This document shows positions 9,655 to 18,415 of a DNA stretch of 64,000 nt, one piece after another. Where the stretch lies: assembly GCF_000829695.1 (NCBI RefSeq), contig NZ_BBNN01000015.1:186001-250000 (forward strand), written 5' to 3'. The stretch comes from Streptomyces sp. NBRC 110035. GTDB taxonomy: Bacteria; Actinomycetota; Actinomycetes; Streptomycetales; Streptomycetaceae. Numbering within the stretch: the stretch's first letter is position 1; each line of letters opens with the position of its first letter. Below the pieces are notes generated by a model. That model saw only the letters and a list, made by a program, of their open reading frames with translations. It had not been told where the DNA came from and did not search any database. The translations under genes and the position numbers were made by a program.

Positions 9655-11166
9655 ATGACAGCGAGATCAATGAGCAAAGGGTCCAACCTCCCCGTCGACG
9701 CCCAGGCGGTGCACGTCGAGATCGCTTGGGCGGCCGGAGCCGGTGTGCCCGACATCGACGCGTCGGCTCTGCTGCTCACGGAGGCCGGGCGGGTGCGGGA
9801 CGACGGCGACTTCGTCTTCTACAACCAGCCGCGGCACACCTCCGACGCCGTGACGCACCTGGGGAAGCGGAACGCCGTCGGCGCCGCGACCGACACGATC
9901 GAGGTGGACCTGAGCCTGCTGGAACCGGGCGTCGATCGGGTCGTACTGTGCGCATCGTCCGACGGCGGGACGTTCGGCCAGGTGCCGGGACTGGTACTCA
10001 GGCTGCTCGACGCCGGTGCGGGGTCCGAGATCGCCCGGTTCGACATGGCGGCCGCGACGGAGACCGCGTTCATCGGGGGCGAGCTGTACCGACGCCAGGG
10101 AAAGTGGAAGTTCCGCGCGGTGGGGCAGGGGTACGCCTCGGGGCTCGCCGGGCTGGCCACCGACTTCGGTATCACCGTGGAAGACCCTTCCCCGGCGGCA
10201 GCGGCCTCCACGACGGCTGACGGCTCCACCACGGTACCCGGCGCTACGACACCCCCTGCCGCGCCCGCGGTGCCGCCGGTCCCGCCTGCGGCACCCGCCA
10301 CCCCGCTCCCACCCCGGCCCTCGGTCGCGCACACCGCCTCCGCCCCGGGGCCCTCTGCCCCGCCCTCCGTGCTGTCGGCCGTTCCTTCGGCCGCTCCGCG
10401 GCTCGCCAAGGGTGAGGAGCGGTTGCCGGTGGACATGCGCAAGCGGCTGTCATTGCGCAAGGAACAGGTGGCAGTCAGTCTGCGCCAGCACGGGGCCGCC
10501 GGGGTCACCGCGCGCGTCGTCCTCGTACTGGACGCCTCCGGTTCCATGTCCTTCCTGTACTCCAAGGGAGTCGTGGCGGACGTCGTCGAACGTATGGCCG
10601 CGGTCGCCGCGCAACTGGACGACGACGGTGAGATGCAGGCCTGGACGTTCGCATCGAATCCGGCGCGGCTGCCGGACCTGCTCCTGGGCGAGCTGCCCGA
10701 ATGGCTTCGGCTGCACGTACGGGTGGGAGAGATGAGTCTCTTCCGGCGCGGGCGGAAGAAAGGGCTGGACCCGAGCCAGGTCGACATGCGGGAGGTCGGC
10801 ATCCAGAACGAGGAGCAGAAGGTCATCGCCGAGGTCCGCTCGTTCGTCAGGCACAGCCCCGCGGCGGCCCCGACGCTCGTGCTGTTCTTCTCCGACGGCG
10901 GTGTCTACCGGAACGCAGAGATCGAGCGGGAACTCCGCGAAGCGGTGGAGGAACCGATCTTCTGGCAGTTCGTGGGCCTCGGCCGGGCGAACTACGGCGT
11001 GCTGGAGCGGTTCGACACGCTGCCCGGACGCCTTGTCGACAACGTCGGGTTCTTTGCCGTCGACGACATCGGCACCGTGCCGGACCCGGAGTTGTACGAC
11101 CGCCTGCTGTCCGAGTTCCCCCAGTGGATCACCGCAGCCGGCCGGGCGGGCATTCTCCGTTCCTGA
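9655..11166 (+). CDS. TerD domain - von Willebrand A domain fusion protein
   Basis: 503 aa. Residues about 6-175 form a TerD/CABP domain ([10 protein letters not shown]...; calcium-site acids in [24 protein letters not shown] and DGGTFGQ). A Pro/Ala/Ser-rich linker (about 178-250) follows. A VWA domain (about 283-500) has the MIDAS motif D293-A-S-G-S297. TerD proteins bind Ca2+ and are linked to tellurite/stress resistance. VWA partners suggest a cytosolic metal-dependent assembly. The start is ATG 9655; ATG 9670 (MSKGSN) is equally possible and closer to canonical TerD starts. It is monocistronic, between the thiC terminator and a convergent gene. Confidence 0.9.
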   Translation: MTARSMSKGSNLPVDAQAVHVEIAWAAGAGVPDIDASALLLTEAGRVRDDGDFVFYNQPRHTSDAVTHLGKRNAVGAATDTIEVDLSLLEPGVDRVVLCASSDGGTFGQVPGLVLRLLDAGAGSEIARFDMAAATETAFIGGELYRRQGKWKFRAVGQGYASGLAGLATDFGITVEDPSPAAAASTTADGSTTVPGATTPPAAPAVPPVPPAAPATPLPPRPSVAHTASAPGPSAPPSVLSAVPSAAPRLAKGEERLPVDMRKRLSLRKEQVAVSLRQHGAAGVTARVVLVLDASGSMSFLYSKGVVADVVERMAAVAAQLDDDGEMQAWTFASNPARLPDLLLGELPEWLRLHVRVGEMSLFRRGRKKGLDPSQVDMREVGIQNEEQKVIAEVRSFVRHSPAAAPTLVLFFSDGGVYRNAEIERELREAVEEPIFWQFVGLGRANYGVLERFDTLPGRLVDNVGFFAVDDIGTVPDPELYDRLLSEFPQWITAAGRAGILRS

Positions 11167-11306
11167 CAGCCACGGCCCGGGCCGGCAAGGGCGCAGGGCG
11201 GCGCGCTGGGCACCCGGCTCACGTCCCTCGGCGCGGAGCCTCGGCAACGGGATCCGCCGGTGAGGGAGCGGAAGCCGACGGCCCGGCCGTCCGAACACCG
11301 TGGTCC

Positions 11307-11360
11307 GTTCGGCAGGCTCATCCGGCTGTCCGACTCATCCGGTTCGGCAGGCTCATCCGG
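11307..11360. repeat. 19-bp direct repeat in intergenic gap
   Basis: GTTCGGCAGGCTCATCCGG occurs at 11307-11325 and again at 11342-11360, with partial copies (CGACTCATCCGG, GTTCGGCCGGCTC) around it. It lies between the stops of two convergent genes (11166 and 11403). No coding function seen. Confidence 0.7.
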
Positions 11361-11402
11361 TTCGGCCGGCTCCGGTGGGCCCGGCTTATTCGCTTGTTAC
11401 GG

Positions 11403-12257
11403 CTACTCCGGCTTGTGCTCCGGCTCTCCGAAGTCCGGGCTGGTGTAGTCGGGACTCGAGTAGCTCGGCCGCCGGCCGCGGTTCGTACCCCCGCCGGGGC
11501 TGGTGAACCCTGGCCGGTCGTAGCCGAGATGCGGGATACGGCCGGCCGGTTCGGCCGGTGCCGCGCAGTGCAGTGCGGCCGCCGTGCCCGGGTCGGCGAG
11601 CGCGTCCCGCAGGAACGGGACGATTCCCCGTTCCAGCAGTGCCTCGTGCCAGGCTTCCCTGGCCAGAGTCATCTCCTTGTCGGCTTCGCCGTGCGGCCCA
11701 CTTCGGGCCGAGGGCTTGTTGCGCAGTGCGGTGAGCAGCAGGCCCACCGCGGCGACCAGGATGGCGACCGCGGTCACGGCGCCGAATGTCCAGCCCGTGG
11801 TGAGCATGGTCCGGGCGAAGGCCGCGCCGGGGTCGAGCATCCGCAGGACGTAACCGACCAGCAGGAATATCGCGGCCGCGGTTCCGGCCAGAACAGGTGC
11901 CAGAACGGCGACGACGGCTACGGCACCCGCGCCGACGGTCTCGGCGACCTCTCCCACGGTCGTGGCGATCCCCGCCGTGCCCGGCTCCGGCTCGGACGTG
12001 CGCGTGGACGGGGTGGACGACGCCGGTGGCCGGCGCAGTTCCTCGCGGACCTTGGTGTAGTGCTGGTACTCGGTCGCCGCGGCCGCCGTGATGATCGCGG
12101 TGGCGTTGAGCGCCATCGTGCGTAGTTGTTCGGAGGTGAGCCGCTGTCCGACAGTGGTCAGTTCCGGGCGTTGTGGTGCGGAGCGCAGCACCTCATCGAG
12201 AATCCGCACGTAATCCTGGCGGTCCTCGGTCAACAGATGCTGCGGAACGCTGTTCAT
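11403..12257 (-). CDS. Hypothetical two-TM membrane protein
   Basis: About 284 aa from ATG 12257 (CGGGGG six bases upstream); ATG 12263 would add two residues. The N-terminal half has a helical segment (RILDEVLRSAPQRPELT...), then an Ala/Val-rich stretch with two TM segments (about residues 115-140 and 155-180). The hydrophilic C-terminal tail ends in repeated SSPDYTSPDF-like motifs. I do not recognise the family. It converges on the TerD-VWA gene. Confidence 0.75.
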   Translation of the reverse strand: MNSVPQHLLTEDRQDYVRILDEVLRSAPQRPELTTVGQRLTSEQLRTMALNATAIITAAAATEYQHYTKVREELRRPPASSTPSTRTSEPEPGTAGIATTVGEVAETVGAGAVAVVAVLAPVLAGTAAAIFLLVGYVLRMLDPGAAFARTMLTTGWTFGAVTAVAILVAAVGLLLTALRNKPSARSGPHGEADKEMTLAREAWHEALLERGIVPFLRDALADPGTAAALHCAAPAEPAGRIPHLGYDRPGFTSPGGGTNRGRRPSYSSPDYTSPDFGEPEHKPE

Positions 12258-12409
12258 GTGCATCCCCCGATGCTCCGTAGGGCTTGTGGCTCGGCATGCT
12301 GACGAGCCGTTGGGCAGAAACGGAGGGGAGCCTGCTACGGATAAGCCGATGGTAGAGCGCCGACGGTGCGCCGTGACAGGGGGTTTACCGAAATTGGCCT
12401 CGGTCCGAT

Positions 12410-12440
12410 GCCGGGCCGGGCCGGGGAGACCGGGCCCGGC
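12410..12440 (-). terminator. Hairpin after metallophosphoesterase gene
   Basis: GCCGGGCC (12410-12417) pairs with GGCCCGGC (12433-12440), starting six bases beyond the minus-strand stop at 12447. Confidence 0.5.
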
Positions 12441-12446
12441 GACCGT

Positions 12447-13523
12447 TCACTTCGCGAGCGGCAGTTGCTGGACCAGCAGCTTTCCGGCCATCGTCACGCC
12501 ACCGTCCATCGCGATGGCCAGTCCCTCGGCGTAGACGTGCGGACCCTCGACGACCGGACCGTTGTCGTCCTCACCGTCCTCGGAGCCTACTTCGCCCAGC
12601 AGGTAAGGAATGGGGCTGTGGCCGTGAACGACCCGGGTGCCGCCGTACGTATCCAACAGGGAGCGCACGGCTTCGGCACCGCCCTCGTCGCGGAAGGAGA
12701 ACCGCTTGGTGAACTTGCGGAACAGGTCCCAGACCTCATCGGCGTCGTTGCGGGTGATCGTCTCGCGGACGGTGTCGTTGACCTCCTCGATGGAACGGCC
12801 GTAGTCGAGATAGGCGGTGGTGTCGGAGTGCAGCAGCAGGTGGTCGTCGACGGCCTCGACGGCGTCCAGGCGGGCCATCCACTGCAGGTGGTGGTCCTGG
12901 AGACGGTCCATGTCGCTCTTCTGCCCACCGTTGAGCAGCCAGGCGGCCTGGAAGGTGGCGGTGCCCGCGCCGGAGTTGACGGGGGTGTCGCCGAACCGCT
13001 TGGCGCCGAGCAGCAGCAGTTCGTGGTTGCCCATCAGGGCCTTGCAGTAGCCGCCGGCCGCGGCGGCCTCGGCGGACAGCCGCATCACGAGGTCGATGAC
13101 GCCGATGCCGTCCGGGCCTCGGTCGGTGAAGTCGCCGAGGAACCACAGCCGTGCGGGGCCGGCGCACCACTGGCCCGCGGAGTCGACAAGGCCCTGCTCC
13201 TGGAGGGCGGCCAGCAGCTCGTCGAGGTAGCCGTGGACGTCACCGACCACGTAGAGCGGGCCGGGCCCGGTGGCGGGCTGTGGTGCGGGTACGGACGCGG
13301 GGTCGACGGTCACCTGCACAGTGTCACCCCGATTGATGACCGGGAGGTCCCGTTGCGTGGGCGTGTATCCCTCCGGGTGGTTCGCCTCGGAGGGCGGGGT
13401 CACATCGCCGGGGTGCATGCTGTGGGCGTACGGACCGGTCTCGTGGACGTAAGCGGGCACCCGGAAGTCGCGCACCGTAGCTGTGCGCTCCGCCTCGGGT
13501 CCCTGACCGGCCCCCTGCGTCAT
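12447..13523 (-). CDS. Calcineurin-like metallophosphoesterase
   Basis: 358 aa from ATG 13523, chosen for the GGAGGGG just upstream; the open frame extends to 13604. All binuclear-metal motifs are present: GDVHG (94-98), GDFTDRG (130-136), GNHE (165-168) and VVHGHSP near the C-terminus. It belongs to the PPP-type metallophosphoesterases (Ser/Thr phosphatase or diadenosine-tetraphosphatase-like). The substrate is unknown. The N-terminal 90 residues lack a recognisable domain. There is no signal peptide, so it is cytosolic. Confidence 0.88.
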   Translation of the reverse strand: MTQGAGQGPEAERTATVRDFRVPAYVHETGPYAHSMHPGDVTPPSEANHPEGYTPTQRDLPVINRGDTVQVTVDPASVPAPQPATGPGPLYVVGDVHGYLDELLAALQEQGLVDSAGQWCAGPARLWFLGDFTDRGPDGIGVIDLVMRLSAEAAAAGGYCKALMGNHELLLLGAKRFGDTPVNSGAGTATFQAAWLLNGGQKSDMDRLQDHHLQWMARLDAVEAVDDHLLLHSDTTAYLDYGRSIEEVNDTVRETITRNDADEVWDLFRKFTKRFSFRDEGGAEAVRSLLDTYGGTRVVHGHSPIPYLLGEVGSEDGEDDNGPVVEGPHVYAEGLAIAMDGGVTMAGKLLVQQLPLAK

Positions 13524-13866
13524 CGACCCCTCCACCATCAAGCCGCAACTGCACCGCGTCGGACTGCCTGGTCGCAGCGGCCCGCGGTGTCGTGGGCCCA
13601 TCATAGGAATGTGGATCGCGCCGTGTGATGACCCAGGGGTGGTGAATCGGGGAACGACTCCAGTTCACCGCGGCTTTTTTCCGATTGGTCAGTTCTTCGG
13701 CCCGTCCGGAAGCCGTCCGACGGCGCGGCGGAGGGAGCCCGCGGCAAGGCCGCGGAAGTGCGGCGCCGCACCACTCCCGTGGAAGCAATGGCTCCACCCC
13801 TCCGGGAGCCGTTACTGCCACCGGTGCCACCGCACCCTCCGCCCCGCTGTCGAGCCCCGCGCTCCG
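13524..13866. other. Intergenic region, 343 bp
   Basis: No gene seen. It holds CCGCGG-caagg-CCGCGG (13739-13755) and the perfect 14-bp palindrome GTGCGGCGCCGCAC (13758-13771), which probably end the LacI transcript. A plus-orientation hairpin, GGTGAA (13641-13646) with TTCACC (13664-13669), is followed by a T-run but has no gene before it on that strand. Confidence 0.5.
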
Positions 13867-14979
13867 TCACGTCCGCTCCGGTGACCGCGGCGGGCTGACC
13901 GTCGTGCGCGGCGGGCGGCGCTGCGACGAGGTGCGCACGATCAGCTCGGTGGGTATGACCTGCGCCACCGTGTGCTCGGGGTCGACGCCCTCGATCGCGT
14001 CGATGAGCAGTTGGATCACCGCCGTGCCGATGCGGCGCGGTTTGAGCGAGAGCGTGGTGACGGGCGGCTCGGTGTTGGCGTAGACGGTCGACTCGCTGCA
14101 GCAGACCAGCAGCAGGTCGTCCGGGACACGCAGGCCGTAGCGGCGTGCGGCGGCGAGCAGATCGGTGCCGTTCGGATCGAACAGGCCGTAGACGGCGTCC
14201 GGGCGGTCGGGACGGGCGAGCAGCCGGTCGGCCGCGACGGCGCCCGCGCACGGATCGTGCGCCGGATAGGCCTCGTACACCGGTTCCTGGCCGACGCGCT
14301 CGCACCAGTGCAGATACGCGGTGGTCGACAGGTGGGTGTACGTGTCGGTCGTGGTCCCGGTCAGCAGGCCGATGCGGCGGGCGCCGGCGTCGGCCAGGTG
14401 GTCGAGGATCCCGAGGACCGCCGCTTCGTGGTCGTTGTCCACCCAGGCCGTGACCGGGAGCGAGCCGGCCGGGCGGCCGTCGGAGACGACCGGTAAACCC
14501 TGCCGGACCAGTTCGCTGACGACCGGGTCCTGGTCCGAGGGGTCGATGACGACCGTGCCGTCCAGGGCGACGTTGGACCACACGTCGTGCCGGGAGGTCG
14601 CGGGGAGGATCACGAGGGCGTAGCCGCGGGCCAGCGCGGCGGAGGTGGCGGCGCGCGCCATCTCGGCGAAGTACGCGAACTCGGTGAAGGTGAAAGGTTC
14701 TTCCCCGTACGTGGTCACGGTCAGGCCGATGAGTCCCGACTTTCCGGTGCGGAGCGTACGGGCGGCGGCCGAGGGGCGGTAGCCCAGTCTGTCGGCGACC
14801 TCGCGGACGTGGCGCCGGGTGGCGTCCGGGAGTCTGCCCTTGCCGTTGAGGGCATCGGAGACGGTCGTGATGGATACTCCGGCTGCGGCGGCCACGTCCC
14901 TGATGCCCGCCCGGCCCGGCCTGCTGCTTCGGCGTGAGGTTTCCGCGCGGCTCACCTGGTGCTTCCCTGCTGCTGTCAT
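13867..14979 (-). CDS. LacI-family transcriptional regulator
   Basis: 370 aa from ATG 14979. The N-terminal LacI HTH is at about residues 26-46 (IRDVAAAAGVSITTVSDALNGKGRLP), followed by the hinge and a periplasmic-binding-like effector domain (IGLTVTTYGEEPFTF..., VVIDPSDQDP). No convincing Shine-Dalgarno precedes ATG 14979. A GTG at 15045 in the same frame is also poorly served. A 20-codon ORF with a perfect SD ends 19 nt upstream, so translational reinitiation is plausible. The effector is unknown, probably a sugar-like ligand. Confidence 0.9.
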   Translation of the reverse strand: MTAAGKHQVSRAETSRRSSRPGRAGIRDVAAAAGVSITTVSDALNGKGRLPDATRRHVREVADRLGYRPSAAARTLRTGKSGLIGLTVTTYGEEPFTFTEFAYFAEMARAATSAALARGYALVILPATSRHDVWSNVALDGTVVIDPSDQDPVVSELVRQGLPVVSDGRPAGSLPVTAWVDNDHEAAVLGILDHLADAGARRIGLLTGTTTDTYTHLSTTAYLHWCERVGQEPVYEAYPAHDPCAGAVAADRLLARPDRPDAVYGLFDPNGTDLLAAARRYGLRVPDDLLLVCCSESTVYANTEPPVTTLSLKPRRIGTAVIQLLIDAIEGVDPEHTVAQVIPTELIVRTSSQRRPPRTTVSPPRSPERT

Positions 14980-14998
14980 GGCGAGCCGATAGTAGGGC

Positions 14999-15061
14999 TC
15001 ATGCGGTGGGGTAGGGCGGACGCATATGCGCGCATTGACAGGCACGTTTCTGCATGATCAT
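14999..15061 (-). CDS. 20-codon leader ORF upstream of the LacI gene
   Basis: ATG 15061 to TGA 14999 encodes MIMQKRACQCAHMRPPYPTA. GGAGG (complement of 15072-15076, within AAGGAGG) lies 10 nt before the ATG. It ends 19 nt before the likely LacI start, which itself lacks an SD. The peptide has two Cys and four Met/His residues near its middle. No known leader family is recognised. Its coding status is inferred from SD strength and position. Confidence 0.5.
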   Translation of the reverse strand: MIMQKRACQCAHMRPPYPTA

Positions 15062-15069
15062 TAAGCGGT

Positions 15070-15094
15070 AACCTCCTTGGAAATCAAGGAGGTT
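15070..15094 (-). promoter_or_regulatory. Perfect hairpin sequestering the leader Shine-Dalgarno
   Basis: On the minus strand AACCTCCTTG, a 5-nt loop (ATTTC) and CAAGGAGGTT form a perfect 10-bp stem. The 3' arm is the SD of the 20-codon leader. The 5' arm copies the anti-SD sequence of 16S rRNA. The same 25 bp could instead be a DNA operator palindrome. Confidence 0.6.
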
Positions 15095-15105
15095 GAACGT
15101 TCCAA
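15093..15105. promoter_or_regulatory. Candidate LacI-type operator
   Basis: TTGAACGTTCCAA has a perfect GAACGTTC core with a central CG step, as in LacI/GalR-family operators. It lies 114-126 bp upstream of the LacI start, suggesting autoregulation. A TTGACA hexamer on the plus strand (15035-15040) is also nearby. Confidence 0.4.
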
Positions 15106-15547
15106 TATCAAGACCTAGCGTGTCGGCGCATGCGGGCCTGTCGAGGGGGCGATGTTGCGAAGAGGTCTCAACTCACCTGCACGAGGGACGCGCGCCACGG
15201 CGTGAGCTACCGGCGCGTAGATATATGTGAGGCGCGCCCCCTGGGTGGACACCCTTTGTGGGCCTTCGAGCGGTGATGCCCCTGTTGCCGAAGGGGCCGA
15301 TGCGGCTCAGAGGGCTGACCGCTCCGAAGGTTCCCGGGAGGCCGCCCCGCCCCTCGGCGCCCACCCCGACGCAGGCCGTGACGCCCCCGCCGGCACGCGC
15401 GCCGGACCGCACCATGACCCGGACCCCGGCAGGCCCGTCCGTGTCGCCGCTGTACGCGTCTACGCAGCGACGCCGAATCCTCTTAAGGTGAGCAGTATTG
15501 GATGTCGGCGGCGGTCAAGGGCCGCCGGTCTTCGGAGGAGGACTGCG
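15106..15547. other. Intergenic region upstream of hisC, 442 bp
   Basis: Divergent promoter region between the lacI leader and the aminotransferase. There is an AT-rich patch at about 15218-15230 (TAGATATATGTG). The rest is Pro/Arg-like GC-rich sequence with no convincing gene, although frames are open. Confidence 0.5.
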
Positions 15548-16627
15548 GTGAGCGAGACGAGCCCCAGGCTGCGCGCCGAGCTGGAGGGTATTCCCACGTA
15601 CAAGCCGGGCAAGCCGGCGGCGGCCGGGGGCCCGGTGGCCTACAAGCTGTCCTCCAACGAGAACCCCTATCCGCCGCTGCCGGGGGTGATGGAGGCCGTG
15701 ACGTCCGCGGCGTCCGCCTTCAACCGCTACCCCGACATGGCCTGTACGTCTCTGATGGCGGAGCTGTCCGGGCGCTTCGCCGTCCCGGTCTCCCATCTGG
15801 CCACCGGTACCGGCTCGGTCGGCGTCGCCCAGCAGTTGCTGCAGGCCACCTCGGGCCCCGGCGACGAGGTGATCTACGCGTGGCGTTCGTTCGAGGCGTA
15901 CCCGATCATCACCAGGATCAGCGGTGCCACCGCCGTGCAGGTGCCGCTGACACCGGGCGATGTGCACGACCTGGACGCGATGGCCGGGGCGATCACCGAA
16001 CGGACCCGGCTGATCTTCGTCTGCAACCCCAACAACCCGACCGGCACGGTGGTGCGGCGGGCGGAGCTGGAGCGTTTCCTCGACCGGGTGCCCCGTGATG
16101 TCCTGGTGGTGATCGACGAGGCGTACCGCGAGTTCATCCGTGACCCCGAGGTCCCGGACGGCGTGGAGTTCTACCGGGACCGGCCCAACGTCTGCGTCCT
16201 GCGGACCTTCTCCAAGGCCTACGGTCTGGCGGGGCTGCGGGTCGGCTTCGCGATCGCCCATGAGCCGGTGGCCGCGGCGCTGCGCAAGACGGCGGTGCCG
16301 TTCGGTGTGAGCCAGGTCGCACAGGATGCCGCGATCGCCTCGCTGCGTGCCGAGGACGAGCTCATCGGACGGGTCGGCTCGCTGGTGTGTGAGCGCAACC
16401 GTGTCGTGGAAGCGCTGCGCGCCCAGGGCTGGCAGGTTCCCGAGACCCAGGCCAACTTCGTGTGGCTGCGGCTGGGGGAGCGCACGATGGCCTTCGCGCA
16501 GGCGTGCGAGCAGGCGGGGGTGGTCGTCAGGCCCTTCCCCGGTGAGGGCGTGCGGGTGACGGTCGGCGAGGCCGAGGCGAACGACATCTTCCTGAAGGTG
16601 ACGGAAGCCTTCCGCGAGGGCCTGTAG
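15548..16627 (+). CDS. hisC: Histidinol-phosphate / aromatic aminotransferase (HisC-like)
   Basis: 359 aa from GTG 15548, with GGAGGAGGA upstream. A class I/II PLP aminotransferase with SSNENP (35-40), N160PNNPTG, D190EAY and the PLP lysine K223 in [12 protein letters not shown]. It transfers amino groups to imidazole-acetol phosphate or to aryl-pyruvates. As this locus is isolated from a his operon, it is likely the second copy (hisC2/pat) acting in aromatic amino acid synthesis. Substrate preference cannot be read from the sequence. Confidence 0.9.
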   Translation: MSETSPRLRAELEGIPTYKPGKPAAAGGPVAYKLSSNENPYPPLPGVMEAVTSAASAFNRYPDMACTSLMAELSGRFAVPVSHLATGTGSVGVAQQLLQATSGPGDEVIYAWRSFEAYPIITRISGATAVQVPLTPGDVHDLDAMAGAITERTRLIFVCNPNNPTGTVVRRAELERFLDRVPRDVLVVIDEAYREFIRDPEVPDGVEFYRDRPNVCVLRTFSKAYGLAGLRVGFAIAHEPVAAALRKTAVPFGVSQVAQDAAIASLRAEDELIGRVGSLVCERNRVVEALRAQGWQVPETQANFVWLRLGERTMAFAQACEQAGVVVRPFPGEGVRVTVGEAEANDIFLKVTEAFREGL

Positions 16628-16660
16628 GGGTTGTCACCGCACACGGTCAGGAGCAGGTCC

Positions 16661-16701
16661 AGGAGTGCCGGGCGACGGGTGGGCCGTCGCCCGGCACTCC
16701 T
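16661..16701 (+). terminator. Strong terminator after hisC
   Basis: A perfect 18-bp stem (16661-16678 with 16684-16701; arm begins AGGAGTGCCGGGCGACGG) with a 5-nt loop, followed by TGTGTTCCC. It insulates hisC from the cyd genes. Confidence 0.88.
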
Positions 16702-16789
16702 GTGTTCCCAGCGTTGCCGAGAAGGGGTTGACGTCACAGGGGACCCCCCTTCCAGATGCGAAAAGCAGTAGGTCATAATTGCTTGTGAA

Positions 16790-16805
16790 TGTGAACGCGT
16801 TCACA
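16790..16805. promoter_or_regulatory. Rex operator (ROP) controlling cydABCD
   Basis: TGTGAACGCGTTCACA is a perfect 16-bp palindrome and an exact match to the Streptomyces Rex consensus TGTGAACGCNTTCACA. It lies 83 bp before cydA, and ten bases after a -10-like CATAAT (16774-16779). Rex is an NADH/NAD+-sensing repressor that releases when oxygen is short, switching on cytochrome bd. Confidence 0.95.
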
Positions 16806-16888
16806 AGCGCGTCCTGTTTCCTCCGGGCTGCGTCGGACGAACAGGGCCAAACGGTCGTTGTGACCACGGCGATGTAAGGAGCGGCGAC

Positions 16889-18394
16889 GTGGACCTGGCT
16901 TTGGCGCCGGAGACACTGGCGCGATGGCAGTTCGGTATCACCACCGTCTATCACTTCCTCTTCGTTCCTCTGACGATCTCGCTGGCCGCCCTCACGGCCG
17001 GGCTGGAGACCGCATGGGTGCGCACCGGGAGGGAGAAGTACCTCAGGGCGACGAAGTTCTGGGGGAAGCTCTTCCTGATCAACATCGCGATGGGGGTGGT
17101 CACCGGCATCGTGCAGGAGTTCCAGTTCGGCATGAACTGGTCCGACTACTCGCGGTTCGTCGGTGACGTCTTCGGCGCCCCGCTCGCCTTCGAGGCCCTG
17201 GTCGCCTTCTTCTTCGAGTCCACCTTCATCGGTCTGTGGATCTTCGGCTGGGACAAGTTGCCCAAGAAGATCCACCTGGCCTGTATCTGGATGGTCTCCC
17301 TCGGCACACTGCTGTCGGCGTACTTCATCCTGGCGGCCAACTCCTGGATGCAGCACCCGGTCGGCTACCGGATCAACGAGGAGAAGGGGCGGGCGGAGCT
17401 CACCGACTTCTGGCTGGTGCTCACCCAGAACACCACGCTCAACCAGGTCTTCCACAGCTTCTCGGCGTCCGCGCTGACCGGCGGCGCCTTCATGGTCGGC
17501 ATCGCCGCCTTCCATCTGATGCGCAAGAAGCACATCCCGGTGATGCGGACGTCGCTCCGGCTCGGCCTGGTCACCATGGCGGTCGGAGGCATGTTCACCG
17601 CAATCAGCGGAGACACCCTCGGCAAGGTCATGTACGAGCAGCAGCCCATGAAGATGGCCGCCGCCGAGGCCCTGTGGGAGGGCGAGAGTCCGGCGCCGTT
17701 CTCCGTGTTCGCGTACGGCGACGTCGACAAGGGGCACAACGAGGTCGTCCTGGAGGTACCCGGGCTGCTGTCCTTCCTCGCCCACGGCGACTTCGATTCG
17801 TACGTGCCCGGCATCAACGACACCAACGAGGCCCTGCGGGAGCAGTTCGGTCCCGGTGACTACAAGCCCATCGTGCCGGTCGCCTACTGGGGCTTCCGCT
17901 GGATGATCGGCTTCGGCATGGCCTCCTTCTCGCTCGCGCTGCTGGGGCTCTGGCTCACGAGGAAGAGGTTCCTGGTGCCCGCCGCCCTGCGTACCGGGGA
18001 GGACGAGGTGCCGCACCTGGTGCTGCTGAAGAAGCCGCTGGGCGCGAGGCTCACCCGGCTGTACTGGCTCCTGGCGCTCTGGACCATGGCCTTCCCCCTG
18101 ATAGCCAATGCCTGGGGCTGGATATTCACCGAGATGGGCCGGCAGCCCTGGGTCGTCTACGGCGTGATGCAGACCCGGCACGCGGTCTCCCCCGGAGTGT
18201 CCCAGGCCGAGGTCGTCATCTCGATGACCGTCTTCACCCTGCTGTACGCCGCTCTGGCCGTGGTGGAGGTCAAGCTGCTCGCCAAGTACGTCAAGGCGGG
18301 CCCGCCCGACCTCACCGAGGCCGATCTCAATCCGCCCACGAAGATCGGTGGCGATCTCCGGGACGCCGACAAGCCGATGGCCTTCTCGTACTAG
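16889..18394 (+). CDS. cydA: CydA, cytochrome bd quinol oxidase subunit I
   Basis: 501 aa from GTG 16889 with AAGGAG upstream. It is a membrane protein with about nine TM helices. The N-terminal H22 (TTVYHFLFVPLTI) corresponds to the high-spin haem b ligand. GRQPW lies before the late haem-ligand region (WVVYGVMQT). Subunit I oxidises quinol and carries the haems. It is expressed from a Rex-controlled promoter and followed 21 bp later by cydB. The short Q-loop form is typical of actinobacteria. Confidence 0.97.
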   Translation: MDLALAPETLARWQFGITTVYHFLFVPLTISLAALTAGLETAWVRTGREKYLRATKFWGKLFLINIAMGVVTGIVQEFQFGMNWSDYSRFVGDVFGAPLAFEALVAFFFESTFIGLWIFGWDKLPKKIHLACIWMVSLGTLLSAYFILAANSWMQHPVGYRINEEKGRAELTDFWLVLTQNTTLNQVFHSFSASALTGGAFMVGIAAFHLMRKKHIPVMRTSLRLGLVTMAVGGMFTAISGDTLGKVMYEQQPMKMAAAEALWEGESPAPFSVFAYGDVDKGHNEVVLEVPGLLSFLAHGDFDSYVPGINDTNEALREQFGPGDYKPIVPVAYWGFRWMIGFGMASFSLALLGLWLTRKRFLVPAALRTGEDEVPHLVLLKKPLGARLTRLYWLLALWTMAFPLIANAWGWIFTEMGRQPWVVYGVMQTRHAVSPGVSQAEVVISMTVFTLLYAALAVVEVKLLAKYVKAGPPDLTEADLNPPTKIGGDLRDADKPMAFSY

Positions 18395-18415
18395 GCCCGA
18401 GGGAGCCACAGAGTC

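Noticed and set aside
13641..13682. GGTGAA...TTCACC hairpin with T-run on the plus strand considered as a terminator
   Set aside because: No plus-strand gene precedes it. Both flanking genes are on the minus strand, for which the T-run is on the wrong side.
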